NCBI RefSeq assembly: GCF_030012985.1
Contig: NZ_CP120233.1
Coordinates: 3,075,501-3,139,500 of the forward strand
Length of the DNA: 64,000 nucleotides
Direction of reading: 5' to 3'
Source of the DNA: Microbulbifer sp. VAAF005
GTDB taxonomy: Bacteria > Pseudomonadota > Gammaproteobacteria > Pseudomonadales > Cellvibrionaceae
A program made the translations under genes and the position numbers. The notes under the pieces are model-generated. The model was not told where the DNA came from. It searched no databases and saw only the letters and a list, made by a program, of their open reading frames with translations. The first letter of the stretch is position 1. Each line of letters begins with the position of its first letter. Of the stretch, positions 8,854 through 18,315 are shown one piece after another.

Positions 8854-9945
8854 CTAATTAAGATTGGATACGGTAGTTAAACCTTCTCCCCGCTCTATTA
8901 CTTCCACATCGACTACCTCTTGTTTATTTATAATGACAGCATTCATTGTGTATATTCGGTAACAAAAAGTTAGCAGACTAAGAAGTAGAAGAGCTGCGCC
9001 AGCATTGTGTGCCACAGCAATCCCTAATGGTAGAGACATAACAACATTTGCTATTCCCAAGCTGACTTGAAGAAGTAGTACCCCGTTAAGCCATAATGAC
9101 CAACCTATCAACCCAGACCTCCAAGCTAAAACTGAAAGAATGAGTACAATTGCTGTTGTAATCAGTGCTCCAATACGATGGGCAAGATGTATTGCCGTAC
9201 GTGCATCACTCTCTAATGCACCACCTAAATAATTTGGGCCAATTTGTTGAAAAATATTAAAGCCTTCTACAAAGTTTGCCTGTGGCCACCATTGGTTATG
9301 ACAAGTTGGAAAATCTGGACAAGCTAAAGCTGCGTAATTAGAGCTGGTCCAACCACCGAGTCCAATCTGTAGAATTACTATTGCAACTGCAGTCAGAGCA
9401 AGTAGCCGTAATCGCCTTATTCCCGGCAAATACCTCCCATGTAATTGTCTAGGTTTATCAGCCAACCTTTCACAGAGAATCCACAACATAGATAATGTTG
9501 CCATTCCACCTAATAGATGAGCAGTAACTACCTGCGGCCAAAGCTTCAAGGTTACCGTCCACATCCCAAAAGCAGCTTGCAGTATAATAATAATTAAAAG
9601 AATATGTGTTTGCTTAAAGGTTGGGGCTTGCCGATCTCTCCAAGCAAGATAAGTGAGTAATACAACGAATAAAAGTAAAGTTCCTGCAAAGTATCGATGA
9701 ACCATTTCCGGCCAAGTTTTACTAACATCTACCGGAGAGTCCGGAAAAATCATATTGGCCGTTTTAATTTCTTTTATATCATTCGGCCAGGTGAGATGAC
9801 CATAACAACCAGGCCAGTCTGGACAGCCCAAACCGGCATCCACCAACCTAGTAAATGCACCTAGAACAACAACTACGACAGCTAGAATACAGGCCGCCCA
9901 GGTAATGATATGTCGCCAATTCTTAGGGGTTTCTTGTTTAGACAC
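8854..9945 (-). CDS. ctaA: Heme A synthase (COX15/CtaA family)
   Basis: Integral membrane monooxygenase of 363 residues that converts heme O to heme A. It shows eight membrane spans in two four-helix repeats, the N-terminal family motif GAFTRLVDAGLGCPDWPGC, the second-half counterpart GGWTSSNYAALACPDFP, and conserved His in EMVHRYFAG, TAHLLGG, HLAHRIGA and AVAHNAGAA. The Cys pairs in the two periplasmic loops are typical of the class with redox-active loop cysteines. The start is GTG 9945 with GGAG upstream. It lies between the 212-residue assembly-type protein and ctaB. Confidence 0.95.
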   Translation of the reverse strand: MSKQETPKNWRHIITWAACILAVVVVVLGAFTRLVDAGLGCPDWPGCYGHLTWPNDIKEIKTANMIFPDSPVDVSKTWPEMVHRYFAGTLLLFVVLLTYLAWRDRQAPTFKQTHILLIIIILQAAFGMWTVTLKLWPQVVTAHLLGGMATLSMLWILCERLADKPRQLHGRYLPGIRRLRLLALTAVAIVILQIGLGGWTSSNYAALACPDFPTCHNQWWPQANFVEGFNIFQQIGPNYLGGALESDARTAIHLAHRIGALITTAIVLILSVLAWRSGLIGWSLWLNGVLLLQVSLGIANVVMSLPLGIAVAHNAGAALLLLSLLTFCYRIYTMNAVIINKQEVVDVEVIERGEGLTTVSNLN

Positions 9946-9970
9946 TACTGAAAATCTCCGAATACTATTC

Positions 9971-10609
9971 TTATTGCTCGTAGGAGTACTTCAATAATCT
10001 TTTTATATCTTTAAGCAATTGGTTTCCGCTATGTTGCCGATCATAGGCCATCATTGCATAACCCTCCTGATCAACCAGCAACGCCTTGGTTAAAGTCACA
10101 CCGTCATGATCAGTTTTTTGTACCAACTGCTTAAAGTTTTCATCATCCAAATTCACTATTTTTAGTTTCGGATGCTCAATTTGTATTTGTTCTTGTCGTT
10201 CTTCATCCAAACTATCACCAACCACCAGTAGCCTCTCAACCCTATGAGCTTTTTCCCCCAGCCGAATATGAACCTGCCTACTTATATACAAGAGATCTTC
10301 ACAATCTTTACCACAATCACTGTCACTTAATATTAGATAGCGCCATTTTGATTCGCCCTCTTGTGCCAGGGATTGCTGTTGCCCTTGAAAGGTGATTTTT
10401 ATTTCAGTGATATCAAATGGGGGCTGCAATAATTCACCTTGATTAATCGTCTCTTTAGGCATGCCTAAGCCCGTATAGTAAACGACATAGGCAGCTGTAA
10501 TTGGGAGTACGACGGATGCTAGCACTGAGAGTCCTTGAATGATTTTATTCGCTGGCTTCCTTTTGCTCAGATTTCTTTCAGGTGAAACTGGCTGACTATT
10601 TGATTTCAT
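9971..10609 (-). CDS. Single-span protein of the cox operon, thioredoxin-fold-like, function unknown
   Basis: Protein of 212 residues with one N-terminal membrane anchor (about 26-46) and a periplasmic domain. The domain contains YLILSDSDCGKDCEDLLY, placed where SCO/thioredoxin proteins have their Cys motif; the two Cys here are four apart (CGKDC). The later segment TKALLVDQEGYAMM resembles the end of a thioredoxin fold. Proteins of this kind commonly sit between SURF1 and ctaA in Pseudomonas-type cox clusters. The start overlaps the end of the SURF1 gene by 14 bp. A redox or copper-handling role in oxidase assembly is inference. Confidence 0.75.
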   Translation of the reverse strand: MKSNSQPVSPERNLSKRKPANKIIQGLSVLASVVLPITAAYVVYYTGLGMPKETINQGELLQPPFDITEIKITFQGQQQSLAQEGESKWRYLILSDSDCGKDCEDLLYISRQVHIRLGEKAHRVERLLVVGDSLDEERQEQIQIEHPKLKIVNLDDENFKQLVQKTDHDGVTLTKALLVDQEGYAMMAYDRQHSGNQLLKDIKRLLKYSYEQ

Positions 10610-11372
10610 TTTGAAACTCCTTTTTCAAACTTCTACTCAATCTACGACGTAATCTAAAAATAATATTTGTGGCTGAATAAGCCCATAAAAGCCAGATAGC
10701 TATTGCCATCGTGAACCACTGGAAAGCATACGCTTGATGTTTTTCAGGGCCACTATTGAAAAAATTCCAATCAGTAATTAAAGCTGCACCTGAATCCGCA
10801 AACAAACGGATCGACCATCTATTGTTGACTAAACCGATAGCCTCAATGAAATTTGAATTTATTTGTTGAATTCTATTTTTAAAAACCGGGTCTATACTAA
10901 CATTCGAGTAGGATTCAGTATCGATAGGGTATAAGTAGCCCTGAAGTGATTTCACATCAAGTAAAGCTGTTACTTCAGGTAAGCTATCTCGGTCGCCAGC
11001 AGAGGGAATCCAACCTCTATTGACAAGCCAATCAGTATTTTCTGTTGAAAATACTTGTAGTACTTCATAGCCCACACGACCGTTTCTGGTCCGGTTATCC
11101 AGAAAATATATTTCCTTCTGGAAAACTCCCGCTAAAGTTACAGACGCATACTCTTGATAAGAACTTAGATTTGAAATTTCCTGCGGTTGCAGAGAGAGCC
11201 TACTCTCTACCTTTTGTATAAGTTCGACTTTCTGCTTTGCTCTATCAAGCTGCCACAATCCTAAAAAAATAAAAAGGATGAATGCACCCAGAGAAAATAT
11301 CGTGATGGGCCAATTGCGAATCAGTGGTAAACTGATATCTTTCGCAGAAGCTGATGGAATATCTACTATCAT
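10596..11372 (-). CDS. SURF1-family cytochrome oxidase assembly protein
   Basis: Membrane protein of about 258 residues with the SURF1 plan: an N-terminal membrane segment followed by GLWQLDRA, a large periplasmic domain with VNRGWIP, and a C-terminal membrane segment ending in basic residues. SURF1 proteins help insert heme A into subunit I. I use ATG 11372; a TTG two codons upstream is possible. It is the first gene of the assembly block SURF1-(unknown)-ctaA-ctaB-SCO-CPBP, and its 5' end faces the small plus-strand DUF2909-type gene 32 bp away. Confidence 0.9.
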   Translation of the reverse strand: MIVDIPSASAKDISLPLIRNWPITIFSLGAFILFIFLGLWQLDRAKQKVELIQKVESRLSLQPQEISNLSSYQEYASVTLAGVFQKEIYFLDNRTRNGRVGYEVLQVFSTENTDWLVNRGWIPSAGDRDSLPEVTALLDVKSLQGYLYPIDTESYSNVSIDPVFKNRIQQINSNFIEAIGLVNNRWSIRLFADSGAALITDWNFFNSGPEKHQAYAFQWFTMAIAIWLLWAYSATNIIFRLRRRLSRSLKKEFQNEIK

Positions 11373-11404
11373 GCGCAACTACATAAATAATGGAAAATAA
11401 TAAA

Positions 11405-11628
11405 ATGTGGCTAAAGATTGTTATTGTTGTCCTATTCCTTTCCGTACTTGTCAGTCTTTCAAGTGCACTTTTTTTCTACTTAGAGATATGGGAACACCTC
11501 AATCCAAGCGCACACTCTACGCATTAGGTATTAGAATACTCCTAGCGTCACTCTTACTTCTTGCCATTTGGTACGGCTTTGAAAGTGGCATTTTGGCAAA
11601 AACGGCACCTTGGGCTGATAAATATTAA
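11405..11628 (+). pseudogene. Small twin-membrane-span protein of the DUF2909 type, frame broken at a T7 run
   Basis: Small hydrophobic protein commonly found in Pseudomonas-type cox clusters. ATG 11405 opens a frame whose first 22 residues match the family N terminus (MWLKIVIVVLFL). The matching second half (LLRDMGTPQSKRT, then a second membrane span ending APW) is in the -1 frame. The switch falls at a run of seven T (11469-11475). With eight T the gene would read through to 74 residues. Either one base is missing, or the heptamer T TTT TTC (11470-11476), a classic -1 slippery site in the right phase, is used for programmed frameshifting. Its function is unknown. Confidence 0.75.
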
Positions 11629-11635
11629 GAAAACA

Positions 11636-11666
11636 AAGGCTTTCTATTTATACGATAGAAAGCCTT
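11636..11666. terminator. Hairpin between convergent DUF2909-type gene and coxC
   Basis: Perfect 12-bp stem (AAGGCTTTCTAT / ATAGAAAGCCTT) with a 7-nt loop, between convergent genes ending at 11628 and 11674. It probably serves as a two-way terminator. U-tracts are weak on both sides. Confidence 0.65.
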
Positions 11667-11673
11667 GCCCACA

Positions 11674-12564
11674 TTAAGCACCTAGAACATATACAAATAT
11701 AAACAGCCCGACCCAAACTACATCGACAAAATGCCAATACCAACTTGCTGCTTCAAAGCCGAAGTGATCATCAGGTCTAAAATGATTGGCTATCACAGAC
11801 CTTAACAACATGATCAACAACATAATTGTACCGAGTGTGACATGGGCACCATGAAATCCGGTCAGCATAAAGAATGTTGTACCATAGATTCCTGACTCAA
11901 GTGTTAACCCCAAGTGTTGATAGGCTTCGTAGTATTCTTTACCTTGTAGAAAAATAAACGCCCCACCCAATGCCACAGTGATTGCCAGTAATATATTGAA
12001 ATTTTTTCTTTGATTCTTTTTCAGGAAAACATGTGCGAAGTGTACAGTTACACTGGAGGTGAGAAGTATGATGGTGTTCCATAGTGGCAAGTGCCATGGG
12101 TCTATCACATCTTTAGGCCCCATAAATTTTGCCGTTTCTCCGTTTGCTGCGGCGTCAGGAGTCACATATAGGGGCCAGCTACTTTCGAATCCCTCCCAAA
12201 GCATATTGGAAATTCCACGATCACCTTCACCACCTAGCCAGGGAACTGTAAAATTGCGTATGTAATAAAGTGCTCCAAAGAACGCAGCAAAAAACATCAC
12301 CTCAGAAAATATAAACCAGCCCATCCCCCAAACATATGATCTCTTTAACTGTTCACTGTTGAGCCCTGCCATATTCTCTTTGATTACGGCAGCAAACCAA
12401 AACCACAAAACTGCGGCCATCGCTAACGCACCGGTGAAGAAAATATAAGAGCTTCCTCCATTAATCCAATTTGCTGCGCCGAACGCTATTAGGAATAGAC
12501 CTATCGTCGCAAAAATTGGCAGCCTGGATTGTTCGGGCACGTAATAACTGCTTTCACTAGCCAT
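11674..12564 (-). CDS. coxC: Cytochrome c oxidase subunit III
   Basis: Core membrane subunit of the heme-copper oxidase, 296 residues with seven membrane spans. Family landmarks include FFAAFFGALYY, the segment MLTGFHGAHVTLGT and the end ASWYWHFVDVVWVGLF. A good ribosome site (AGGG before ATAAAAATTATG) supports the start. It follows ctaG by five bases and closes the structural block coxB-coxA-ctaG-coxC. Confidence 0.96.
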   Translation of the reverse strand: MASESSYYVPEQSRLPIFATIGLFLIAFGAANWINGGSSYIFFTGALAMAAVLWFWFAAVIKENMAGLNSEQLKRSYVWGMGWFIFSEVMFFAAFFGALYYIRNFTVPWLGGEGDRGISNMLWEGFESSWPLYVTPDAAANGETAKFMGPKDVIDPWHLPLWNTIILLTSSVTVHFAHVFLKKNQRKNFNILLAITVALGGAFIFLQGKEYYEAYQHLGLTLESGIYGTTFFMLTGFHGAHVTLGTIMLLIMLLRSVIANHFRPDDHFGFEAASWYWHFVDVVWVGLFIFVYVLGA

Positions 12565-12569
12565 AATTT

Positions 12570-13142
12570 TTATCCCTCTCGCTCGGGGTCGATATCATTC
12601 TTATCGGTTTTATTGGCAAACCTTTCCGTTACATCAAACAACGTATAGGAAAGCGTTACAGTATTAACACTTGCGGGAAGATCTGGATCCACAATAAAAC
12701 GTAGTGGTAATTCTGCAGTCTCTCCCGCTTTTAATTCTTGCTGGTTGAAGCAAAAACACTCTGTTTTATGAAAGTACTCAGCAGCTTTGAAAGGAACCAT
12801 ACTGGGAATTGCCTGACCAACCATATCCCTAGATGTCTTATTTTCTGCAATAAAAACAGTATCTTTAATTTCTCCAGGGTGTACTTTCAAAGACATCACA
12901 CTCGGGCGAAATTCCCATGGCATATTTTCATTATTGTTTGCCACAAATTGCACTGTGACCAGCCTATTTTTATCAACCGCAGCTGGCACAGCTTCATAAC
13001 GACCACCGGTTTTACCATTGAGCCCTGTGATTTCACAGAAGACATCGTAAATAGGCGGCATAATGAAAATTGCAAATACCAGCATGCTGGTCGCCACGGC
13101 CAGCAGCTTGATAGTTACCTTTGCATTTGCTCCAACTTTCAT
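12570..13142 (-). CDS. ctaG: Cytochrome oxidase copper chaperone CtaG (Cox11)
   Basis: Copper chaperone of 190 residues that supplies CuB to subunit I. It has an N-terminal membrane anchor (about residues 12-32) and a periplasmic immunoglobulin-like domain with the copper-binding CFCF motif in KTECFCFNQQ, preceded by the family segment PWEFRPS. It lies between coxA and coxC with gaps of only 3-5 bp, so it is co-translated with the subunit it serves. Confidence 0.95.
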   Translation of the reverse strand: MKVGANAKVTIKLLAVATSMLVFAIFIMPPIYDVFCEITGLNGKTGGRYEAVPAAVDKNRLVTVQFVANNNENMPWEFRPSVMSLKVHPGEIKDTVFIAENKTSRDMVGQAIPSMVPFKAAEYFHKTECFCFNQQELKAGETAELPLRFIVDPDLPASVNTVTLSYTLFDVTERFANKTDKNDIDPEREG

Positions 13143-13145
13143 AGG

Positions 13146-14696
13146 TCAACGTACAACCGGTGGCGTACTAAACGTGTGATATGGGGCCGGGGAAGCAACC
13201 GTCCATTCCAGTCCTTCAGGATCATCCCAAACCTGATCAGATGCTTTTTTCCCGCCCATTACAGTTCGAACCACATTAAACAAAAATACTATTTGTGCAG
13301 CGCCAAATAGGAAGGCACCGATACTGGATATTTGATTGAAATCCGCAAATTGCAGTGCGTAATCAGGTATCCGACGTGGCATACCGGCCAGGCCAACAAA
13401 GTGCATTGGGAAGAAAGTTACATTGAGACCAATAAATGCCAGCCAGAAATGTACCTTGCCCATAACTTCGCTATACATATGGCCAGTCCATTTAGGCAAC
13501 CAATAGTAAACACCAGCAGTAATTGAGAAGATTGCACCAGGAACCAGCACATAGTGGAAATGGGCAACCACAAAGTACGTATCGTGATATTGGAAGTCTG
13601 CAGGCGCAATCGCTAGCATCAGACCAGAGAATCCACCGATGGCGAAAAGGATGATGAATGCAATTGCAAAAAGCATCGGGGTTTCAAACGTCATGGATCC
13701 CCGGAACATGGTAGAAACCCAGTTAAAGATTTTCACTCCTGTAGGTACAGCGATCAGCATTGTGGCATACATAAAGAACAGCTCACCAGCAATCGGCATT
13801 CCCACAGTAAACATATGGTGCGCCCATACGATAAAGCTCAGGAATGCAATTGCTGCGGTGGCATATACCATGGAGCTGTATCCAAAAAGAGGCTTACGAG
13901 CGAAGGTGGGAATAATTGCAGAGATAATGCCAAAGGCCGGCAAAATCATAATGTAAACTTCCGGGTGCCCAAAGAACCAGAACACATGCTGGAATAAAAC
14001 CGGATCACCGCCACCGGCTGCGCTGAAGAAACTTGTGCCAAAATGAATGTCCATCAACATCATGGTCACTACTCCGGCTAACACCGGCATTACGGCAATC
14101 AAAAGGTAAGCAGTGATCAGCCAGGTCCATACAAACAACGGCATTTTCATCAAGGTCATACCAGGAGCACGCATATTCAAAATGGTAGCGATAATGTTGA
14201 TCGCACCCATGATGGACGAGGCACCCATAATATGAATGGCAAAAATGAAGAAGGTTACGCTGGGTGGTGCATATTCCGTTGAAAGTGGCGCATAAAATGT
14301 CCAGCCGAAATTAGGTGCTCCTCCTTCCATAAATAAGGTCGATGCCAACATTGCGAAAGCAAAGGGCAAAATCCAAAAACTCCAGTTATTCATTCTTGGC
14401 AGTGCCATATCTGGCGCACCAATCATCATTGGTATCATCCAGTTAGCCAACCCCACAAAAGCCGGCATAACTGCACCAAATACCATGATCAGACCATGCA
14501 TAGTGGTCATTTGATTGAAAAATTCCGGCTGTACAATTTGCAAACCGGGCTCGAATAATTCAGCGCGTATAACCAATGCCATACATCCGCCGAGCAGGAA
14601 CATCGCAAAACTAAACCACAAATACATAGAGCCTATATCTTTGTGGTTGGTCGTATAGAGCCAACGCTTTATACCGGGCTGAGGACCATGTGCCAT
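13146..14696 (-). CDS. coxA: Cytochrome c oxidase subunit I
   Basis: Catalytic subunit of 516 residues carrying heme a and the heme a3-CuB site, with about 12 membrane spans. Visible ligands and markers are His in MTTMHGLIMVFG, the cross-linked His-Tyr pair in FGHPEVYIMILP, the HH pair in WAHHMF, and the heme His pair in VVAHFHYVLV. The K- and D-channel type segments look normal for a class A aa3 oxidase. GGAGGAAT before the ATG is a strong ribosome site. Confidence 0.97.
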   Translation of the reverse strand: MAHGPQPGIKRWLYTTNHKDIGSMYLWFSFAMFLLGGCMALVIRAELFEPGLQIVQPEFFNQMTTMHGLIMVFGAVMPAFVGLANWMIPMMIGAPDMALPRMNNWSFWILPFAFAMLASTLFMEGGAPNFGWTFYAPLSTEYAPPSVTFFIFAIHIMGASSIMGAINIIATILNMRAPGMTLMKMPLFVWTWLITAYLLIAVMPVLAGVVTMMLMDIHFGTSFFSAAGGGDPVLFQHVFWFFGHPEVYIMILPAFGIISAIIPTFARKPLFGYSSMVYATAAIAFLSFIVWAHHMFTVGMPIAGELFFMYATMLIAVPTGVKIFNWVSTMFRGSMTFETPMLFAIAFIILFAIGGFSGLMLAIAPADFQYHDTYFVVAHFHYVLVPGAIFSITAGVYYWLPKWTGHMYSEVMGKVHFWLAFIGLNVTFFPMHFVGLAGMPRRIPDYALQFADFNQISSIGAFLFGAAQIVFLFNVVRTVMGGKKASDQVWDDPEGLEWTVASPAPYHTFSTPPVVR

Positions 14697-14716
14697 TCTT
14701 AAATTCCTCCGGGCGC

Positions 14717-15862
14717 TTACTGCTTATTCTTGAAGTTGAGGATATCTACGGGTTGGACGGTATCACCCATCTCATTGCCGAAAGCGTTTCGCTGGTAAGT
14801 AATTACCGCAGCCAGATCCACTTCTGATAGCTGCTCACCAAAAGCCTGCATTGCGGGGTTTACCGTAGAACCATCGATAACGATATCTAAGTGGCCATTG
14901 AGGGGACCGGTAGCAATTTTTGATCCAGCAATCGCCGGGAATACACCGGGTACTCCCTGCCCGTTCGGCTGGTGGCAGGCGGCACATGTGCGTGTATAGA
15001 CTTTTTCACCCTGAGCAAAAAGCTCTTCGAAGGTAAATGTCTTCGCTGTAAGTTCACGCATTTTCATGGCTTCTGCTGCACGAGAACTCAACCAGGCATC
15101 GTATTCAGCCTGTGGCACAGCTTTCACAACAATAGGCATAAATCCATGGTCTTTTCCGCACAATTCAGCACACTGTCCGCGATATATTCCCGGCTCCTCA
15201 ATACGCGTCCAGGCATCATTGATAAAACCGGGGATTGCATCTTTTTTAACGGCTAGATCTGGGACCCACCAAGCATGTATCACATCATTGGCAGTTATCA
15301 GGAAGCGGATTTTTTTCTTGATAGGAACAACCAGGGGCTCATCGACTTCTAGGAGGTAGTTGGCACCCTTAGGCTGGAGGTTATCAATTTGAGCTTTGGG
15401 AGTGGACAAGCTGGAAAAGAATGAAACATCAGTGCCCCGATATTCATATTTCCACTTCCACTGATAACCGGTGATTACGATATTGAGATCTTCTTCCTCA
15501 GTATCGTAAATATCATAGAGTGTTTTGGTGGCCGGAATCGCCATCAGAATCAGGATGACAGTGGGAATAATAGTCCACACCAACTCCACAACCGTGCTCT
15601 CATGAAATTGGGCCGCTTGGTATCCCTTACTTTTGCGGTGACGCCACATGCTGTAAAACATGATGCTGAACACCAATGCCCCTATAGCCACACAAATCCA
15701 AAAGATCAGCATGTGTAGCTCGTAGGTGGTCTGGGCGACTTCTGTCACCCCCTGGGGCATATTAACCCCCCAGCGCTCAACGTCCTGCTCATTCGCTAAC
15801 ACCGCTTGTGCAGATAGCGAAGTAGCCAGCAAGGCGAACAGCCGATCAAAGCCTTTCAACAT
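14717..15862 (-). CDS. coxB: Cytochrome c oxidase subunit II with C-terminal cytochrome c domain (caa3 type)
   Basis: Subunit of 381 residues holding the CuA electron-entry site. A signal peptide (about 1-23) is followed by two membrane spans, then the CuA domain with GQCAELCGKDHGFM. After a linker comes a fused cytochrome c domain with the heme-attachment motif CAACH in TCAACHQPNGQG and an axial Met region near MQAFGEQL. The fusion makes this a caa3-type enzyme able to take electrons through its own heme c. It is the first gene of the operon, with an 890-bp noncoding region upstream. Confidence 0.96.
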   Translation of the reverse strand: MLKGFDRLFALLATSLSAQAVLANEQDVERWGVNMPQGVTEVAQTTYELHMLIFWICVAIGALVFSIMFYSMWRHRKSKGYQAAQFHESTVVELVWTIIPTVILILMAIPATKTLYDIYDTEEEDLNIVITGYQWKWKYEYRGTDVSFFSSLSTPKAQIDNLQPKGANYLLEVDEPLVVPIKKKIRFLITANDVIHAWWVPDLAVKKDAIPGFINDAWTRIEEPGIYRGQCAELCGKDHGFMPIVVKAVPQAEYDAWLSSRAAEAMKMRELTAKTFTFEELFAQGEKVYTRTCAACHQPNGQGVPGVFPAIAGSKIATGPLNGHLDIVIDGSTVNPAMQAFGEQLSEVDLAAVITYQRNAFGNEMGDTVQPVDILNFKNKQ

Positions 15863-15884
15863 CGCCTACAGATCTCCGTGGTTG

Positions 15885-15905
15885 CGGGTCTCTCAGAGAA
15901 ACCCG
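15885..15905 (-). promoter_or_regulatory. Leader hairpin upstream of coxB
   Basis: Imperfect hairpin (CGGGT and ACCCG outer arms, then a mismatch, then TCT/AGA inner pairs) 22 bp upstream of the coxB start, hence inside the cox mRNA leader. An effect on stability or translation is only inferred. Confidence 0.35.
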
Positions 15906-16752
15906 TAATTTTTATTTTGGCCACTGGCCTTCACGGATAAGCGAATTTTACCTGTATCAACTGCCTAACAGGATTAATTCCACACAAAATTTGTGGACAT
16001 ACTGTAGTAACACAAGACTACATACACTGGGCGAGGAGACCACCTCGCGTTACTGCCGTCAGTGCAACTTGTTATTCTTAGTAAAAGATTTTTTACTCCA
16101 GATGTCGTCGTCCGGAAAGGTACAACCAACAACCAGTTTCTTTATTTGTCGCAACTACTGCAGGTACAAAAGGAACACATCGACAAGAAAAAGTCAATCG
16201 GGATCATTTTTGAATAACGTTGTCGCTTTGTGAAAAAATTCGGTGATTAACAAATAAATTTAACCACTTTGATAGGATACTTTTCCACAAGTAGAAAAAA
16301 AGTCGCTCCAAATAGAGACATGGCAATTTATTTGGTGAAAGATGACAACTAATCAAGCATTAATAATGCTGCCACGAGAAGTATAAATCCTCGGGTTCAA
16401 GTGCCCCTGATTGCTTTTACACAGATTGACAACAATTTTTAATCTCTAATACTAAATTCTGACTGCTTCACACAACCAAGACAGATTAGTTTCAATAAGC
16501 TTGAGGATTGTCAGGCAGATCAATACAGAATCCTGTACTATCTACACTCAATCAAAATGATTTTTCCGCCAAATATTTCGTTTCGATTTTGTAAGCGTTA
16601 TGAAATGAATTGCTAATAGCAGTATTGGGAGACCGATTTAGGAAAAGTAACTTATCAGCTCTGTACTGACACCATTGGTAGAATCCACCTGCACAGCTTT
16701 TCTTTTTCCGATTTCGGCTAGAAGCCAATCTATCCGTTAGTTGTTATGACTT
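15906..16752. other. Long noncoding region between cox operon and MATE gene
   Basis: Large divergent spacer, AT-rich towards the MATE side. It should hold the cox promoter (minus) and the MATE promoter (plus). It contains one copy of ATTTGTCGCAA (16144-16154), a related GTTGTCGC at about 16219, and a 6-bp hairpin GCGAGG/CCTCGC at 16031-16048. An 80-codon open frame at 15991-16233 has no protein-like composition. I see no tRNA or known riboswitch. A small RNA cannot be excluded by eye. Confidence 0.4.
16144..16154 (+). repeat. Copy 2 of intergenic 11-mer ATTTGTCGCAA
   Basis: Exact copy of the 11-mer found at 1444 and 59040. It lies in the spacer upstream of the cox operon, about 280 bp from the coxB start. 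Confidence 0.5.
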
Positions 16753-18101
16753 ATGCCTTCTTCTACAAAACTTGAATCCCAACCTATGTCTCGCGTCTGG
16801 AATCTGGCTTGGCCAATGATACTGAGTAATATTTCAGTGCCCTTACTCGGGATAGTAGATACCGCAATTCTTGGTCACCTTCCATCTGCAGAGTACCTAT
16901 CCGGTGTAGCTATCGGGGCTAGCGTAATGTCGATGCTTTTATGGGCATTTGGGTTTCTGCGCATGGGTACTACCGGACTGGTGGCTCGGAGTACAGATCT
17001 TGGGATTCAATGGTTAGTACGTGCACTAGTATTAGCCATGGGGTTGGGAATCACTCTGTTTATTGTTGCCTCTCCTTTAATCTACTATATCGTTGAGTGG
17101 ATGAATGCCAGTCAGGAAGCACAACCCCACGCACTGGCCTACCTACAAATACGTCTGTTATCTGCCCCCTGGCTCTGGCAAACTTTGCCATTCTGGGTTT
17201 TTTTATTGGTCGACAAGATAGCCGTGCGCCTCTATATATACTTTTCGCTGCCAATCTACTGAACATAGCCCTCGATTTCCTATTTATTCTTGGCCTGGGC
17301 CTAGGGGCAAAAGGTGCAGCAGCGGCAACGGTACTCGCTGATATTTTTGCATTTCTACTGGGTCTATATCTTCTTTCCAGGGTTCATGTTGATATCTGGT
17401 CTTATATACGCAAAGAAATTGGGCAGAAGAAACTTCTCCCCTGGATCGATTCATCCCCATGGATCAATCTTTTAAAGATAAATACAGAATTATTTATAAG
17501 AACCTGTTTGCTCTTGCTAACACTCAATTTTTTTACTGCCCAAGGGGCAGCCCAAGGTGATAATGTACTTGCTGCAAATGCTATTCTTATACAGTTATTA
17601 ATGATGACTTCCTATGCCCTGGATGGTTTTGCTCATGCTACCGAGGCCTTGGTTGGGGAATCTATAGCAAAGAGATCAACGACTCTATTCAGAAATACCG
17701 TTCGCAGTGCAGGTTTGTGGGCCCTGGGAAGCGCTGTCCTGATTACGCTGGTACTAGTTTCAGGGAAACCCTTGATTTTATCCTTATTTACAGATATCAA
17801 ACCAGTAATCCACCAAGCGGAACAGGTATATTGGTGGCTCTGTGCATTACCTTTATTAGCGGTTTGGAGTTATCAGCTCGATGGTGTTTTTATCGGTGCT
17901 GGGAAAAGTCGCGATATGCGTAATACTATGTTTATAGCCTCAGTACTGGTTTTCTTTCCCGCCTGGTGGTTTACAAGGGATTGGGGGAATACAGGCATAT
18001 GGTTCAGCTTGTTTTTGTGGATCGGAGCACGATCTTTAGGACTCATAGTATATTTTCAATACTACACTGTAACCAATTCCTGGATACGTAAATTACAGTA
18101 A
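16753..18101 (+). pseudogene. MATE-family (DinF-like) multidrug/metabolite efflux protein, frameshifted
   Basis: Twelve-span MATE transporter of the DinF branch. The first frame (16753 on) reads WNLAWPMILSNISVPLLGIVDT, with NLAWPMILS and VDTAILGHL typical of the family, up to YLQIRLLSAP. The family sequence then continues in the -1 frame (ALANFAILGFFIGRQDSRAP) to 18101. The switch is at a run of five C (17165-17169). One extra C restores a 449-residue protein of normal length. The downstream part is well preserved, so this is a very recent mutation or a sequence error. A Na+ or H+ driven efflux role follows from the family; the substrate is unknown. Confidence 0.85.
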
Positions 18102-18270
18102 AACTGTGGCAGGATATTTAGAGTTATTTTTTAATGTATAAATAACAGAATATGACAAATTTTGCGATTGAGAAATTAACTATTTCAGTCAGGATTACTC
18201 ACTATCAAAATAGTAAATCTCTTATGATGCTACAAACACATTTAAAGCTATAATCTCAGGTTGGTAAATA

Positions 18271-18315
18271 ATGAGCGGGCAAAGCAACAAATAATAAAAC
18301 CCGCTCATATTTTTA
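18271..18315. terminator. Two-way terminator between MATE gene and unknown minus-strand gene
   Basis: Perfect 9-bp stem (ATGAGCGGG / CCCGCTCAT) with a 20-nt A-rich loop, followed by ATTTTTAAT on the plus strand. It lies between convergent genes. Confidence 0.7.

Noticed and set aside
16031..16048. Hairpin GCGAGG/CCTCGC in the cox upstream spacer as a terminator
   Set aside because: Only six base pairs with no U-tract on either strand and no gene ending nearby.
15991..16233. An 80-codon plus-strand open frame in the cox/MATE spacer
   Set aside because: Composition is rich in Cys, Ser, Thr and Arg without any pattern, with no ribosome site; it looks like chance translation of noncoding DNA.
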